Positions 1 to 6,513 of a DNA stretch of 7,118 bases are shown here, piece by piece. The notes beneath the pieces were generated by a model, which did no database searches, was not told the origin of the DNA, and saw only the letters and a list, made by a program, of their open reading frames with translations. Position 1 is the first letter of the stretch, and each line of letters opens with the position of its first letter. This stretch comes from Bradyrhizobiaceae bacterium (lineage in GTDB: Bacteria > Pseudomonadota > Alphaproteobacteria > Rhizobiales > Hyphomicrobiaceae): the NCBI GenBank assembly GCA_947475855.1, contig CANJPN010000319.1:1-7118 (forward strand), read 5' to 3'. The translations under genes were made by a program, and so were the position numbers.

Positions 1-1
1 C

Positions 2-724
2 GAGGAGCGCATCATCTCGATGCTCTACCTTCCATTCAACGATCCCGAGGCTGCCTATCGCACCGTGAAGGAATTCGGAGGCAAGAAGGGCGTCGTGGGC
101 TTCATGGTGACGAGCCCTCGCTACAAGCCCGTCCACGACAACGCGTTCATCAAGACTTACGCGCTGCTGGAAGAAATGGGACTGCCACTGTCTTTCCACG
201 CCGCCTACTGTTGGAACGAGCAATCGCTGCAGACGCAAAACCGTTTCCTCGGCGTCCATGCGCTCGGGTTCATGTGGTTCAACATGGTCCACATGACGAA
301 CTGGATCGTCAACGCGATGCCGGAGCGGTTCCCCAAGCTCAAGACGATGTGGATCGAGTCGGGGCTGACCTGGGCCTACTGCCTCGCGCAGCGCCTCGAC
401 CACTCCTACAAGATGCGAGCCTCGGAAGCGCCGGGTCTCAAGCGGCTGCCATCGGAATATATGCAGGAGATGTTCTACTCCACGCAGCCGATGGAAATGC
501 CCGAAGACAAGTCGATCCTCGAAGCGACGTTCAAGATGATCAACGCGAAGTCGCAACTTTGCTGGTGCTCTGACTACCCGCATTGGGACTTCGATCTGCC
601 CAGCGTGATCTACGACCTGCCGTTCCTGGCCGAGAAGGACAAGCGCAACATCCTGGGCGCCAATGCAGAACGCTTCTTTGGCAGGAAACTGCCCTTGAAG
701 AAGAAAATCCCGATCGTGGACTGA
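2..724 (+). CDS. Amidohydrolase family protein (ACMSD-like, PF04909), C-terminal part
   Basis: The frame is open from the window edge, so the true start lies upstream; an internal ATG at 20 is probably not the start. The visible 240 residues match the C-terminal half to two thirds of the amidohydrolase-2 (TIM-barrel, metal-dependent) family, which includes decarboxylases such as ACMSD and hydrolases of cyclic or aromatic acids. Counting from the Met at 20, visible hallmarks are the metal-ligand-type His60 in PLSFHAAY, the barrel segment ERFPKLKTMWIESGLTW (residues 102-118), the catalytic-type Asp185 in CSDYPHWD, and the closing ILGANAERFFG helix (211-221). At the position where ACMSD has a second His, this protein has Glu113 (IESG), as in one large subgroup of the family. 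The N-terminal HxH metal motif is outside the window. The next gene starts 143 bases downstream on the same strand. The exact substrate is unknown; the family call is secure. Confidence 0.88.
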   Translation, partial: EERIISMLYLPFNDPEAAYRTVKEFGGKKGVVGFMVTSPRYKPVHDNAFIKTYALLEEMGLPLSFHAAYCWNEQSLQTQNRFLGVHALGFMWFNMVHMTNWIVNAMPERFPKLKTMWIESGLTWAYCLAQRLDHSYKMRASEAPGLKRLPSEYMQEMFYSTQPMEMPEDKSILEATFKMINAKSQLCWCSDYPHWDFDLPSVIYDLPFLAEKDKRNILGANAERFFGRKLPLKKKIPIVD

Positions 725-867
725 TGAAAAGTTGCCGCGACTGGCGCAGCACCCAATAGTCCGCCTGCGATCCGTCGGCGGTTTACGGTTTAGTTGCAGG
801 ATCGAGGTAGACTGCGGGATCAAACTCCACGGATCAACGCGTCTTCATCAACGAGCATTGGCCAGCC

Positions 868-1761
868 GTGTCCCCGCGCGTGAAGCTCACAATCCCCGAT
901 CGGTTCTTCGAGAAATCCGACCTTTGGGGGCTGCGCGCCACGCTGCGCCTGCTCGGCATGCCGTTGCTCTGGATCGTGCTCTTGCCATACCTCAACGGCA
1001 TCTCGCCGTGGCTGGCGCTCGCAGCTGCCGTCCCGCTTGGTATCGCCATCTCGAAAACGACGATCCTGGTCCATGAAGCTGTCCACGGCACGCTGTTTCG
1101 CACCCCGGCTGCCAATGTGATTGTTGGACGGCTGGCGGGCTGGTGGACCGTCGTCGATTTCGCCGCTTTCGAAGCGCTTCATCGCAAGCACCATAGCCAT
1201 GTCGGCGACGACGATGATCCGCAGCTTCTCGACTATGGCGATCTGGCCCATGCAAGCCGCCTCAAATTGGCGTGGCACCTGTTCCGCCCGCTGCTTGGCT
1301 GGAACATCCGCCATATGCTCGTTCTGATGCGCCAGCGGCTCGCCATGCAGCGCTCGTGGCGCGTCGTACTCGGCGAGATCGCCGGACTATTCGCCATCCA
1401 GTTTTCGTTTTACCTGTTGGCGACGAACGGCGGCGAGCACCCCTGGCTCGGTTTGTTGCTTCCGGTTGCCGCAGCGACTGTCGGACTGTTCATGTCCCAA
1501 TTACGCGGCTTTTGCGAGCACGTTCCAATGCCCGGCGAGCCGGGAGAAATGCGGCTACGTAGTCATACCAGCAACCGGCTCGAACGGCCGTTCCTACATT
1601 ATCTCAACTACAACTTTCACGGTGAGCACCACCTCTATCCGCGGATACCGAGCCGGAACCTGCCCGCCTTCGCGCGGTGGCTCGATGAGCAGGGCCATGC
1701 GATCGAACGTTCGCCATCCTATATCGCCACGCTCTTCGCCCGCTGGCAGGCGGCACGTTAG
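868..1761 (+). CDS. Membrane fatty acid desaturase (di-iron, PF00487)
   Basis: A 297-residue integral membrane desaturase or hydroxylase. All three histidine boxes that bind the di-iron centre are present: HEAVH (69-73), HRKHH followed by SH (105-111), and HGEHH (251-255), with an additional His218 in CEHVP. Hydrophobic segments lie at about 31-66 and 170-211, which fits two membrane hairpins with the His boxes on the cytoplasmic face. Enzymes of this family insert a double bond or hydroxyl using O2 and electrons from a ferredoxin- or cytochrome-type donor. No donor gene is visible nearby. The start is a GTG. The frame is closed by TAG at 808-810 and I see no other ATG, GTG or TTG between that stop and 868. 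No convincing Shine-Dalgarno sequence precedes it, so the start is less certain than the family. The substrate (acyl lipid, carotenoid or small molecule) cannot be told from the sequence. Bug protein 1 follows after 149 bases. Confidence 0.9.
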   Translation: MSPRVKLTIPDRFFEKSDLWGLRATLRLLGMPLLWIVLLPYLNGISPWLALAAAVPLGIAISKTTILVHEAVHGTLFRTPAANVIVGRLAGWWTVVDFAAFEALHRKHHSHVGDDDDPQLLDYGDLAHASRLKLAWHLFRPLLGWNIRHMLVLMRQRLAMQRSWRVVLGEIAGLFAIQFSFYLLATNGGEHPWLGLLLPVAAATVGLFMSQLRGFCEHVPMPGEPGEMRLRSHTSNRLERPFLHYLNYNFHGEHHLYPRIPSRNLPAFARWLDEQGHAIERSPSYIATLFARWQAAR

Positions 1762-1910
1762 GTTGCTGGACCCCGTCGGCGGCTCTTCGCTGACCCAGCA
1801 GCAATGCTAGTGCAGCCGAGCATAGTGCGATAGCTTGTCGGGTAGAATATGCCAGGAGCAGCCTTTTACCTATTTGTGGCTCCGCAAAAATTACTCGGGA
1901 GGATCGGACT

Positions 1911-2909
1911 ATGAGCTTCGGCCGCTGGTGCCATGCCGCTTTCGCTTGTCTGACCGCGTTTGCAGCGCTCGCCTCGCAGGCAGCCCCCGCCGCGTCACAA
2001 GACTGGCCGGTGCGCAGCATCGCGCTGATTGTGCCCTTCGGACCCGGCAGCGCAACCGATGTCGTTGCGCGCATCATCGGTTCACGCATGTCCGAAGTGC
2101 TCGGTCAGCAAGTCATCATCGAGAACGTCAGCGGTGCCGGCGGCATGATTGGTCTCGCCCGCGTCGCCAAGGCCGCACCCGACGGTTACCAGGTGGGGCT
2201 CGGCGCCGTCGATTCGATCGCACAGAGCCAGGCACTGTTCGCCACGCCGCTTTATAATTCGGCTTCCGACTTCACCCCGGTTGGGCTGGCAGTGGAGCAG
2301 CCACTATTGCTGATTGCACGCAAGGAGCTGCCGCCCAACACACTCAAGGAGTTCGCGGACTACGTGAAGGTGAATCACGGCAAGATGCAATTCGGATCGG
2401 GTGGCGCAGGTTCGGCAGTTCACCTCGCCTGCTCGCAGATTACGCAAGCGATCGGCACCTCGGTCGCACACGTTCCCTATCGCAGTTCGGCGGCCGCGCT
2501 GCTGGATCTCGTCGCCGGCACTCTCGATTTCTACTGCCCTCTGGCAGCAGCCGGCGCGCCGCTGATCGACTCCAAATCTGTCAAGGCACTTGCGATTCTC
2601 ACCCGCAACCGATCGCCGCTGATGCCTGAACTTCCATCGGCGCAGGAGCAAGGTATCGAGGGCATCGATGCCTACTATTGGATGGGCTACTTCCTCCCCA
2701 AGGACACGCCGGAGCCCATCGTAGCGAAGCTCAATGCGGCCATCGGCGCTGCCCTCGACACGCCTGCGGTGGCCTCCCGCCTTCGCGACGTCGGCACGAC
2801 AGTGGTCATGTCCGAACGCAGAAGCCCCGCCCACTTCAGGTCCTTCGTGGAGTCCGAGATCAAGAAGTGGACGGAGACCATCAAGAGCAGCGGGGTCAAG
2901 CTGAATTGA
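1911..2909 (+). CDS. Bug/TctC-family tripartite tricarboxylate transporter substrate-binding protein (1)
   Basis: A 332-residue periplasmic solute-binding protein, a usual length for the Bug family (PF03401). Residues 1-30 form a Sec signal peptide: an Arg near the N terminus, a hydrophobic core at about 9-24, then an Ala-rich cleavage region before QDWPVRS. Family signatures follow in order: the VPFGPGSATD loop (41-50) that contacts the ligand carboxylate, AAPDGY (88-93), the FGSGGAGSAVH segment (161-171), the HVPYR motif (187-191), and the C-terminal PKDTPEPIVAKLN helix (263-275). GGGAGG at 1897-1902, 8 bases before the ATG, supports this start. A TAGAAT at 1843-1848 could be a -10 box, but no good -35 precedes it. 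Proteins of this family bind small carboxylates or related compounds and usually deliver them to TctAB permeases, which are absent here. The ligand is unknown. The cupin gene follows after 123 bases. Confidence 0.94.
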   Translation: MSFGRWCHAAFACLTAFAALASQAAPAASQDWPVRSIALIVPFGPGSATDVVARIIGSRMSEVLGQQVIIENVSGAGGMIGLARVAKAAPDGYQVGLGAVDSIAQSQALFATPLYNSASDFTPVGLAVEQPLLLIARKELPPNTLKEFADYVKVNHGKMQFGSGGAGSAVHLACSQITQAIGTSVAHVPYRSSAAALLDLVAGTLDFYCPLAAAGAPLIDSKSVKALAILTRNRSPLMPELPSAQEQGIEGIDAYYWMGYFLPKDTPEPIVAKLNAAIGAALDTPAVASRLRDVGTTVVMSERRSPAHFRSFVESEIKKWTETIKSSGVKLN

Positions 2910-3003
2910 GACGGGAAGTGGAAATCGTCCAGCTTGCACGCAGATGGGGTTCGATGCACCCTGGGCTGTCGGTGGGGCGTCCAATGCGCCACCCCGAAAA
3001 GGA

Positions 3004-3009
3004 TATAAT
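3004..3009 (+). promoter_or_regulatory. Candidate -10 box before the cupin gene
   Basis: A perfect TATAAT lies 23 bases upstream of the cupin ATG in otherwise GC-rich DNA. The expected -35 position (about 2981-2986, CCAATG) does not match TTGACA, so this would be a weak or activator-dependent promoter with a very short leader. It suggests that the cupin gene may be transcribed separately from Bug protein 1. Confidence 0.3.
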
Positions 3010-3032
3010 GCGCTCAACATTAGAGGTGTGAA

Positions 3033-3596
3033 ATGGGAGCGATCGATCGCTTTGTCGGAGCCGTCAGGGAAGTGTTTGCCGGCACGCCGGACGCAAGGGC
3101 ACAGGCGCAGAAGATTTCCGGTCACATGAAGGCCCTGCTTGCGAGCCCAAATCTCATGGAGGAGATCAACCAGCGCGGTGGCGGTAAGCCCGGACGCATC
3201 GATCTTCACGTGGACGATAAGTACGGCCATCCCGGGCCGGGCTTTTGCCTGATGACGTCGCTCACGCCCAAGGGGAAATCCACCGGTGGCGCTCGCGCAC
3301 ATGACCATGGCGCATCCTACGTCGTCTACGGCGTCTACAAGGGTGCCATCGAGCAGACCAAGTACACCTGGGCTTATACAAACGGGGCAGATTGGACCGC
3401 GCCGGAGCTTCGCGCAGGCGACTGCTTCGTGCAGAAAGAAGGCGAGATAGCATTCTTCCTGCCCGGCGAGATCCACAAGACTTCCGCAGCCAGCGACGAT
3501 CCCCCGATCGTACTCAGGCTCGAGGCGCAATTGCTCGATCGTGTGGCGCGGCACACCTACAATCTCGACAGCCATCAGACGTTGTCGCACGGCTGA
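3033..3596 (+). CDS. Cupin-fold protein of unknown function
   Basis: A 187-residue soluble protein with no signal peptide. An N-terminal helical part (about 1-48) precedes a single cupin domain. Cupin motif 1 is visible as AHDHGASYVVYGVYKG (89-104), giving metal-ligand-type His90 and His92. Motif 2 is GEIAFFLPGEIHKT (137-150), giving His148. The Glu usually found a few residues after the HxH is replaced here (Tyr96 or a neighbour), a pattern closer to cysteine-dioxygenase-like cupins than to the classical four-ligand set. The protein therefore probably binds a metal through three His residues and could be a small dioxygenase, isomerase or sensor; the reaction is unknown. The ATG is well supported by GAGGTG at 3023-3028. 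It lies 123 bases after Bug protein 1 on the same strand, with its own candidate -10 box, and is followed by a hairpin. Confidence 0.8.
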   Translation: MGAIDRFVGAVREVFAGTPDARAQAQKISGHMKALLASPNLMEEINQRGGGKPGRIDLHVDDKYGHPGPGFCLMTSLTPKGKSTGGARAHDHGASYVVYGVYKGAIEQTKYTWAYTNGADWTAPELRAGDCFVQKEGEIAFFLPGEIHKTSAASDDPPIVLRLEAQLLDRVARHTYNLDSHQTLSHG

Positions 3597-3637
3597 CGGT
3601 GCTGAATTCATCAGAGTCCGCTCGCGTATTCCGCAAC

Positions 3638-3681
3638 TGAAGCGGCCAAAAATCCCTGACGAAAGTCAGGCAGCCGCTTCA
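3638..3681 (+). terminator. Two-tier hairpin with GAAA tetraloop, candidate terminator of the cupin gene
   Basis: A perfect 9-bp outer stem (TGAAGCGGC at 3638-3646 with GCCGCTTCA at 3673-3681) encloses an asymmetric internal loop and a perfect 6-bp inner stem (CCTGAC at 3655-3660 with GTCAGG at 3665-3670) capped by a GAAA loop. It starts 41 bases after the cupin stop. The bases after it (ATTTCTGCTTTT) are T-rich but not an unbroken T run, so termination is plausible rather than certain. An RNA stability element or the end of a lost mobile element would look similar. Confidence 0.45.
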
Positions 3682-3784
3682 ATTTCTGCTTTTGGCATTA
3701 CCGCTACGGATGAGGCCGGTTTTCCTGACGCCTTGCCATATATTTTGTTGCCGAACCTGAGAATGAAACGGCAGCGTACGCCGT

Positions 3785-4201
3785 TCATTGCTTTGGCGGA
3801 GGCAGTGTCCCAGCGCCCATGAAGGCATTGCACAAATCGGCGACCAGCGCATCGCGCCTGCCAAGCAAGGGAAGATTCAACCGAACTTGCAAGGCTCTCA
3901 TGATCGAAGCCGTGTCGCAGCTTGTGTGATCGACAAAGCTGCGTTTTGCATACGGCGAAAAGATGATTGCCGGAACACGCAATCCCGCGCCCCGCAAATC
4001 GCCCTTCGGTGGCGGCACGTGGTCCCACGCGCCTCCATTCTCATCGGACGCGACAATGATGGCCGTATCGGCTCGGTTGGGAATTTTCATGATTCTGGGG
4101 ATGACGCTCGCGACGTGCGCGTTTCCGTTCGGCAGGCTCGTGTAACCGGGATGAAGGTTGTCACGCCCGATCGGCTTGTAGAATGGGAGGGCGAGGGGCA
4201 C
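3785..4201 (-). pseudogene. Phosphoesterase (phospholipase C/acid phosphatase, PF04185), C-terminal remnant
   Basis: The 138 codons read on the minus strand match only the C-terminal part of the phosphoesterase family, whose members usually have several hundred residues. Counting from the GTG at 4199-4201, recognisable family segments are LPFYKPIGRDNLHPGY (5-20), the conserved metal-site-type SDENGGAWDHV (52-62), RVPAIIFSPYAKRSFVDHTSCD (75-96) and the C-terminal ADLCNAF (121-127). The N-terminal catalytic region, with the nucleophile and most metal ligands, is missing. The frame upstream is closed by TAG at 4238-4240, and the 140 bases to the next gene hold no room for the rest. The frame just beyond that stop reads LALSTIV, faintly like a family segment that normally lies well before this point, which would fit an internal deletion. 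There is no good ribosome binding site. The coding sequence is otherwise undisturbed to its TGA, so the loss may be fairly recent. A short expressed fragment is possible but unlikely to be an active enzyme. Confidence 0.75.
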
Positions 4202-4341
4202 TGCTCGACGGCTGGCGCACCGACCCGGCGCGGCAATCTACACGATTGTCGAAAGCGCCAGCCTCGACTGGGGCCCCCGTCCCCAGGTTTGGTGTCTGGC
4301 GCGCCGCAATGGTGTTTCCCGATAAGCCAGGCCGTGCGTGG

Positions 4342-5445
4342 CTACTCCCTGGGCGTGATCGCTTGCCGGACGCGCGCCACGAGTTCAGGCGGTGCGCCGT
4401 AGATCCGCTCGAGCTTGGCCTGCAGCTCATCGCCGGCCGCCCAGATCATGTCGAGCTTGATGCGGCGGGCTTCGGCCTGCAATTCGGCGTCCTGCATTGC
4501 ACCGACGAAGGCCCGCCGCAGGGCATCGACCCGCTCGGGGGGAACGCCGGGCGCCGTCACATAGGGGCGACCGAAATCGGTTTGGCTGTAGAAGAGATCG
4601 AGGGCCGCGCGCTGCTCGGCGGTCCTGGCGAAGGTCTTTGTCAGCGGCACGCCTTGGAGGTTGAGATCTGGATGGCCGACCGAGTCCTCTTGCGCAAGCA
4701 CGCGGACGAGGCCCTTGTCGAACCAGTGCGTGAAGGTCGCTGCGAGGCTCGACCACGTCTGCCCGCAACCGCCGTGGATCTCGCCTTTCTCGACCGCCAG
4801 ATTGATGGCGCGGGTGCCCGGATAGCCGGCGACAACCTTGAAACGAGCGCCCAGCATGTTGCGCAACAGCGTCGGATAATCACGCGTTCCAGCCCCGTCC
4901 GCGCTGGCGCCCAGCACGAGCTCGGTTTCGAGCGCTGCGGCGAACGATCCAGCCGGCGCATCGGTTCGCGCCACGCAGACGTAGGTGTCCCGGTTGGCGT
5001 TGCCCAGAAAGTTGAACTTCGAGATATCGTGCGTCGTCCGGGCTTGCGTTCCAAACAGCGGCTCGACGATGGCGCCCATATAGAGCGCGGCGATGACACT
5101 GCCGTCCTTCGGAGCGACGTTGGCGACATAGGCCGCCGCGACGTTGCTTGCTGCCCCGGGCATGTTCGCAACGACCACTGTGGGCTGGCCAGGGATGTGG
5201 CGGCCGAGTACGCGACCAATGAGACGGGCGTAAAGGTCGTAGCCGCCGCCCGGCGCCGAGCCCACCACAAGCGTCAGGTTGCGCCCCTGGTAGAATTTCT
5301 CCACGGTCTGCGCTTGCACGATGTTCGGCGTTGCCAATGCCGCGACCACGGTGAATGCCGGAGCGCCGAAAACGCGCCAATACGTTTCAGGAACTGAGAC
5401 CCTGGCCTTGCGTGTGTCACGATCGAGGGCTGCGTGAAGGCTCAT
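4342..5445 (-). CDS. Divergent Bug/TctC-like periplasmic binding protein (2)
   Basis: A 367-residue protein starting at the ATG at 5443-5445. The frame stays open upstream to 5568, but GGGAG 8 bases before this ATG supports it, whereas the upstream Met codons lack such a site. Residues 1-46 are a long signal peptide: a charged region to about 24, a hydrophobic stretch VFGAPAFTVVAALA (25-38), and NIVQAQ before TVEKFYQG. The mature part has the family-like ligand loop VGSAPGGGYDLYARLIG (61-77), PTVVVANMPGAASNVAA (88-104), APKDG (111-115) and a C-terminal PPERVDALRRAF helix (302-313). It differs from the two typical Bug proteins here: it lacks HVPYR, and its central region (140-240) resembles a TctC-like group often annotated as hypothetical or as TTT-receptor in Bradyrhizobium-type genomes. 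Cys157 and Cys227 could form a disulfide. It is transcribed divergently from the dioxygenase gene. The ligand is unknown. Confidence 0.85.
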   Translation of the reverse strand: MSLHAALDRDTRKARVSVPETYWRVFGAPAFTVVAALATPNIVQAQTVEKFYQGRNLTLVVGSAPGGGYDLYARLIGRVLGRHIPGQPTVVVANMPGAASNVAAAYVANVAPKDGSVIAALYMGAIVEPLFGTQARTTHDISKFNFLGNANRDTYVCVARTDAPAGSFAAALETELVLGASADGAGTRDYPTLLRNMLGARFKVVAGYPGTRAINLAVEKGEIHGGCGQTWSSLAATFTHWFDKGLVRVLAQEDSVGHPDLNLQGVPLTKTFARTAEQRAALDLFYSQTDFGRPYVTAPGVPPERVDALRRAFVGAMQDAELQAEARRIKLDMIWAAGDELQAKLERIYGAPPELVARVRQAITPRE

Positions 5446-5453
5446 GGCCAATG

Positions 5454-5458
5454 CTCCC
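5454..5458 (-). promoter_or_regulatory. Ribosome binding site that fixes the start of Bug-like protein 2
   Basis: Read on the minus strand this is GGGAG, followed by an 8-base spacer and the ATG at 5443-5445. The in-frame Met codons farther upstream (5473-5475 and 5566-5568) have no comparable purine-rich site, so the shorter protein is preferred; it also places the signal peptide nearer the N terminus. Confidence 0.7.
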
Positions 5459-5470
5459 GGAGCAGGACGG

Positions 5471-5503
5471 GCCATCAATCTGCCGATGATCGGCCGATGA
5501 TCT
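5471..5503. repeat. 11-bp tandem repeat with internal palindrome in the divergent control region
   Basis: Two near-identical 11-base units, GCCGATGATCG (5482-5492) and GCCGATGATCT (5493-5503), follow a degenerate copy GCCATCAATCT (5471-5481). The junction creates the perfect palindrome ATCGGCCGAT (5489-5498). The spacing is about one helical turn. The repeat lies between the two divergent genes, in the predicted leader of the minus-strand gene and just upstream of the candidate plus-strand -35. A regulator binding site is a reasonable inference, but chance repetition in GC-rich DNA is not excluded. Confidence 0.4.
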
Positions 5504-5505
5504 GC

Positions 5506-5533
5506 TTGACCCATGCCGGCACGATAATAGGAT
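5506..5533 (+). promoter_or_regulatory. Candidate promoter for the dioxygenase-Bug 3 operon
   Basis: TTGACC (5506-5511, 5 of 6 matches to the -35 consensus) and TAGGAT (5528-5533, 4 of 6 matches to the -10 consensus) are separated by 16 bases. Transcription would start near 5540, leaving a leader of about 130 bases before the dioxygenase ATG. Confidence 0.4.
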
Positions 5534-5552
5534 ATCAACGCCGCAGTGCCAG
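5524..5552 (-). promoter_or_regulatory. Candidate promoter for Bug-like protein 2
   Basis: On the minus strand CTGGCA (5552-5547, 4 of 6) and TATTAT (5529-5524, 5 of 6) are separated by 17 bases. The -10 box overlaps that of the plus-strand candidate promoter, so the two would compete for polymerase. The leader would be about 70 bases and include the 11-bp repeats. Confidence 0.35.
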
Positions 5553-5656
5553 ACAAAACAATGAGCACAGCGCGCTACGGGATCGGGCAGAGATAGGACT
5601 GGTGCAGGGTTGCAAAATTCGGCAGTCTTGAGGCTGCAAGCTCGTTGCTGGTCGAA

Positions 5657-5661
5657 GGGAG
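5657..5661 (+). promoter_or_regulatory. Ribosome binding site that fixes the dioxygenase start
   Basis: GGGAG (within AAGGGAGA) sits 7 bases before the ATG at 5669-5671. An in-frame TTG at 5645 would give eight extra residues but lies upstream of this site and lacks one of its own, so the ATG is preferred. Confidence 0.75.
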
Positions 5662-5668
5662 ACGCCGC

Positions 5669-6511
5669 ATGGTCGAATTCAGAAAGCTCTCCAGGCATAC
5701 CGGCGCAGAGATCCTTGGCATCGATCTCGCCAAGCCGCTCGCGCAATCGGACATCGACGAGATTTGGAAGCTCTTCGTCGAGCACACGATGATCCTGTTC
5801 CGCGGCCAGCAGCTCGATCAAGCCGAGTTGGTGACCGCGACCGGCCAGTTCGGCAAAGTCGCGGAGATCACGCGGCCGAAGGAGGTGCAGACCAGCGGGC
5901 AGAAGAAGCTGTTGCCGCAAATCATGCTGATCACCAACATTCGTGAAGACGGCAAGCCGATCGGCGCGCATCCGGACGGCGAGATGTGGTTCCACCACGA
6001 CACGATCCATCGGGAGGTCCCGACCAAGGCGACGCTGCTATACGCGCTGGAGGTTCCGACCTATGGCGGAAACACGGCATTCGCCAACTTGTTCGCAGCC
6101 TACGAGGCGCTGCCGGCGGACTTGAAGGAAGGCCTGGAGGGTCGCAAAGCCTACAACGCGTTCCTCTACGGCAGCAACAAGAAGGGCGATCCCCATGCGA
6201 CGAAAGCGGTGAGTTACGCTATCCATCCCGCCATCCGCAGACATGAGGACAGCGGCCGCAAGGCAATCTACGTCGACCGGCTGATGACGCATCACCTCGT
6301 CGACGAGCCCGAGTCGAAGAGCCAGGACATTCTCGAGCGTGTGTTCGACTTTATCGAGCGGGACGAGTTCGTCTATGAGCACGTCTGGCGCAAGGGTGAC
6401 GTGGTGATGTGGGACAACCGCTCGTCGATCCACGCCCGCCGTGACTTTCCTGGCGATCAGGTTCGCCTGATGTGGCGCACGACCATCGCCGGCGACGTGA
6501 GGCCGGTCTAA
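5669..6511 (+). CDS. TauD/TfdA-family Fe(II)/2-oxoglutarate-dependent dioxygenase
   Basis: A 280-residue cytoplasmic enzyme, the usual length for the TauD/TfdA family (PF02668). It should hydroxylate an organic acid substrate with O2 and 2-oxoglutarate, often causing cleavage of a sulfonate, ether or similar group. Visible features are the N-terminal GAEILGIDLAKPL (12-24), the strand MILFRGQQLD (41-50), the facial-triad HxD as His109 and Asp111 in MWFHHDTIH, the PTYGGNTAFAN segment (130-140), the distal iron ligand His255 in WDNRSSIHAR, and the 2-oxoglutarate/substrate arginines Arg266 and Arg270 in RLMWRTTI. All catalytic residues are thus intact. Substrate identity (taurine, aryloxyacid, other) cannot be assigned; similarity to characterised members looks only general. 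The stop codon overlaps the start of Bug protein 3, so enzyme and binding protein are probably co-expressed and may act on the same or a related compound. Confidence 0.92.
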   Translation: MVEFRKLSRHTGAEILGIDLAKPLAQSDIDEIWKLFVEHTMILFRGQQLDQAELVTATGQFGKVAEITRPKEVQTSGQKKLLPQIMLITNIREDGKPIGAHPDGEMWFHHDTIHREVPTKATLLYALEVPTYGGNTAFANLFAAYEALPADLKEGLEGRKAYNAFLYGSNKKGDPHATKAVSYAIHPAIRRHEDSGRKAIYVDRLMTHHLVDEPESKSQDILERVFDFIERDEFVYEHVWRKGDVVMWDNRSSIHARRDFPGDQVRLMWRTTIAGDVRPV

Positions 6512-6513
6512 TG
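6499..6513 (+). promoter_or_regulatory. Translational coupling signal (GAGG and TAATG stop-start overlap)
   Basis: GAGG (6499-6502) lies inside the end of the dioxygenase gene, 8 bases before an ATG at 6511-6513 that shares its A with the dioxygenase TAA (6509-6511). This arrangement usually couples translation of two genes in one operon. Confidence 0.75.

Noticed and set aside
761..790. CCGCC/GGCGG short inverted repeat followed by TTTACGGTTT after the amidohydrolase gene
   Set aside because: Only five base pairs around an 11-base loop, with a broken T tract; too weak to call a terminator.
1765..1799. GCTGG/CCAGC inverted repeat after the desaturase gene
   Set aside because: Five base pairs with a 25-base loop and no T run; expected by chance.
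2897..2993. Inverted repeats after Bug protein 1 (CAAGCTG at 2897-2903 with CAGCTTG at 2930-2936; GC-rich hairpin at 2971-2993)
   Set aside because: The first has a 26-base loop and overlaps the stop codon; the second has a bulge and is followed by an A-rich, not T-rich, stretch. Neither is a convincing intrinsic terminator.
2304..3611. A 435-codon open frame on the minus strand
   Set aside because: It runs antisense to Bug protein 1 and the cupin gene, both with clear family motifs and ribosome binding sites. Its translation is rich in Arg, Gly and Cys with no recognisable domain, as expected from antisense reading of GC-rich genes.
3666..4028. A minus-strand frame whose end reads FGNKIYGKASGKPASS and PKAEIEAAA
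   Set aside because: The tail beyond the phosphoesterase stop looks somewhat protein-like and might be a relic of another gene, but most of the frame is a shadow of the phosphoesterase remnant and I could not assign the tail to any family.
4183..5397. A 404-codon open frame on the plus strand
   Set aside because: It is the antisense of Bug-like protein 2, which has a signal peptide and family motifs. The plus-strand translation shows no domain and looks like a shadow of the codon bias.
5446..5568. Upstream extension of Bug-like protein 2 by 41 residues
   Set aside because: The extension would overlap the candidate promoters, lacks a ribosome binding site and would bury the signal peptide deep inside the protein.
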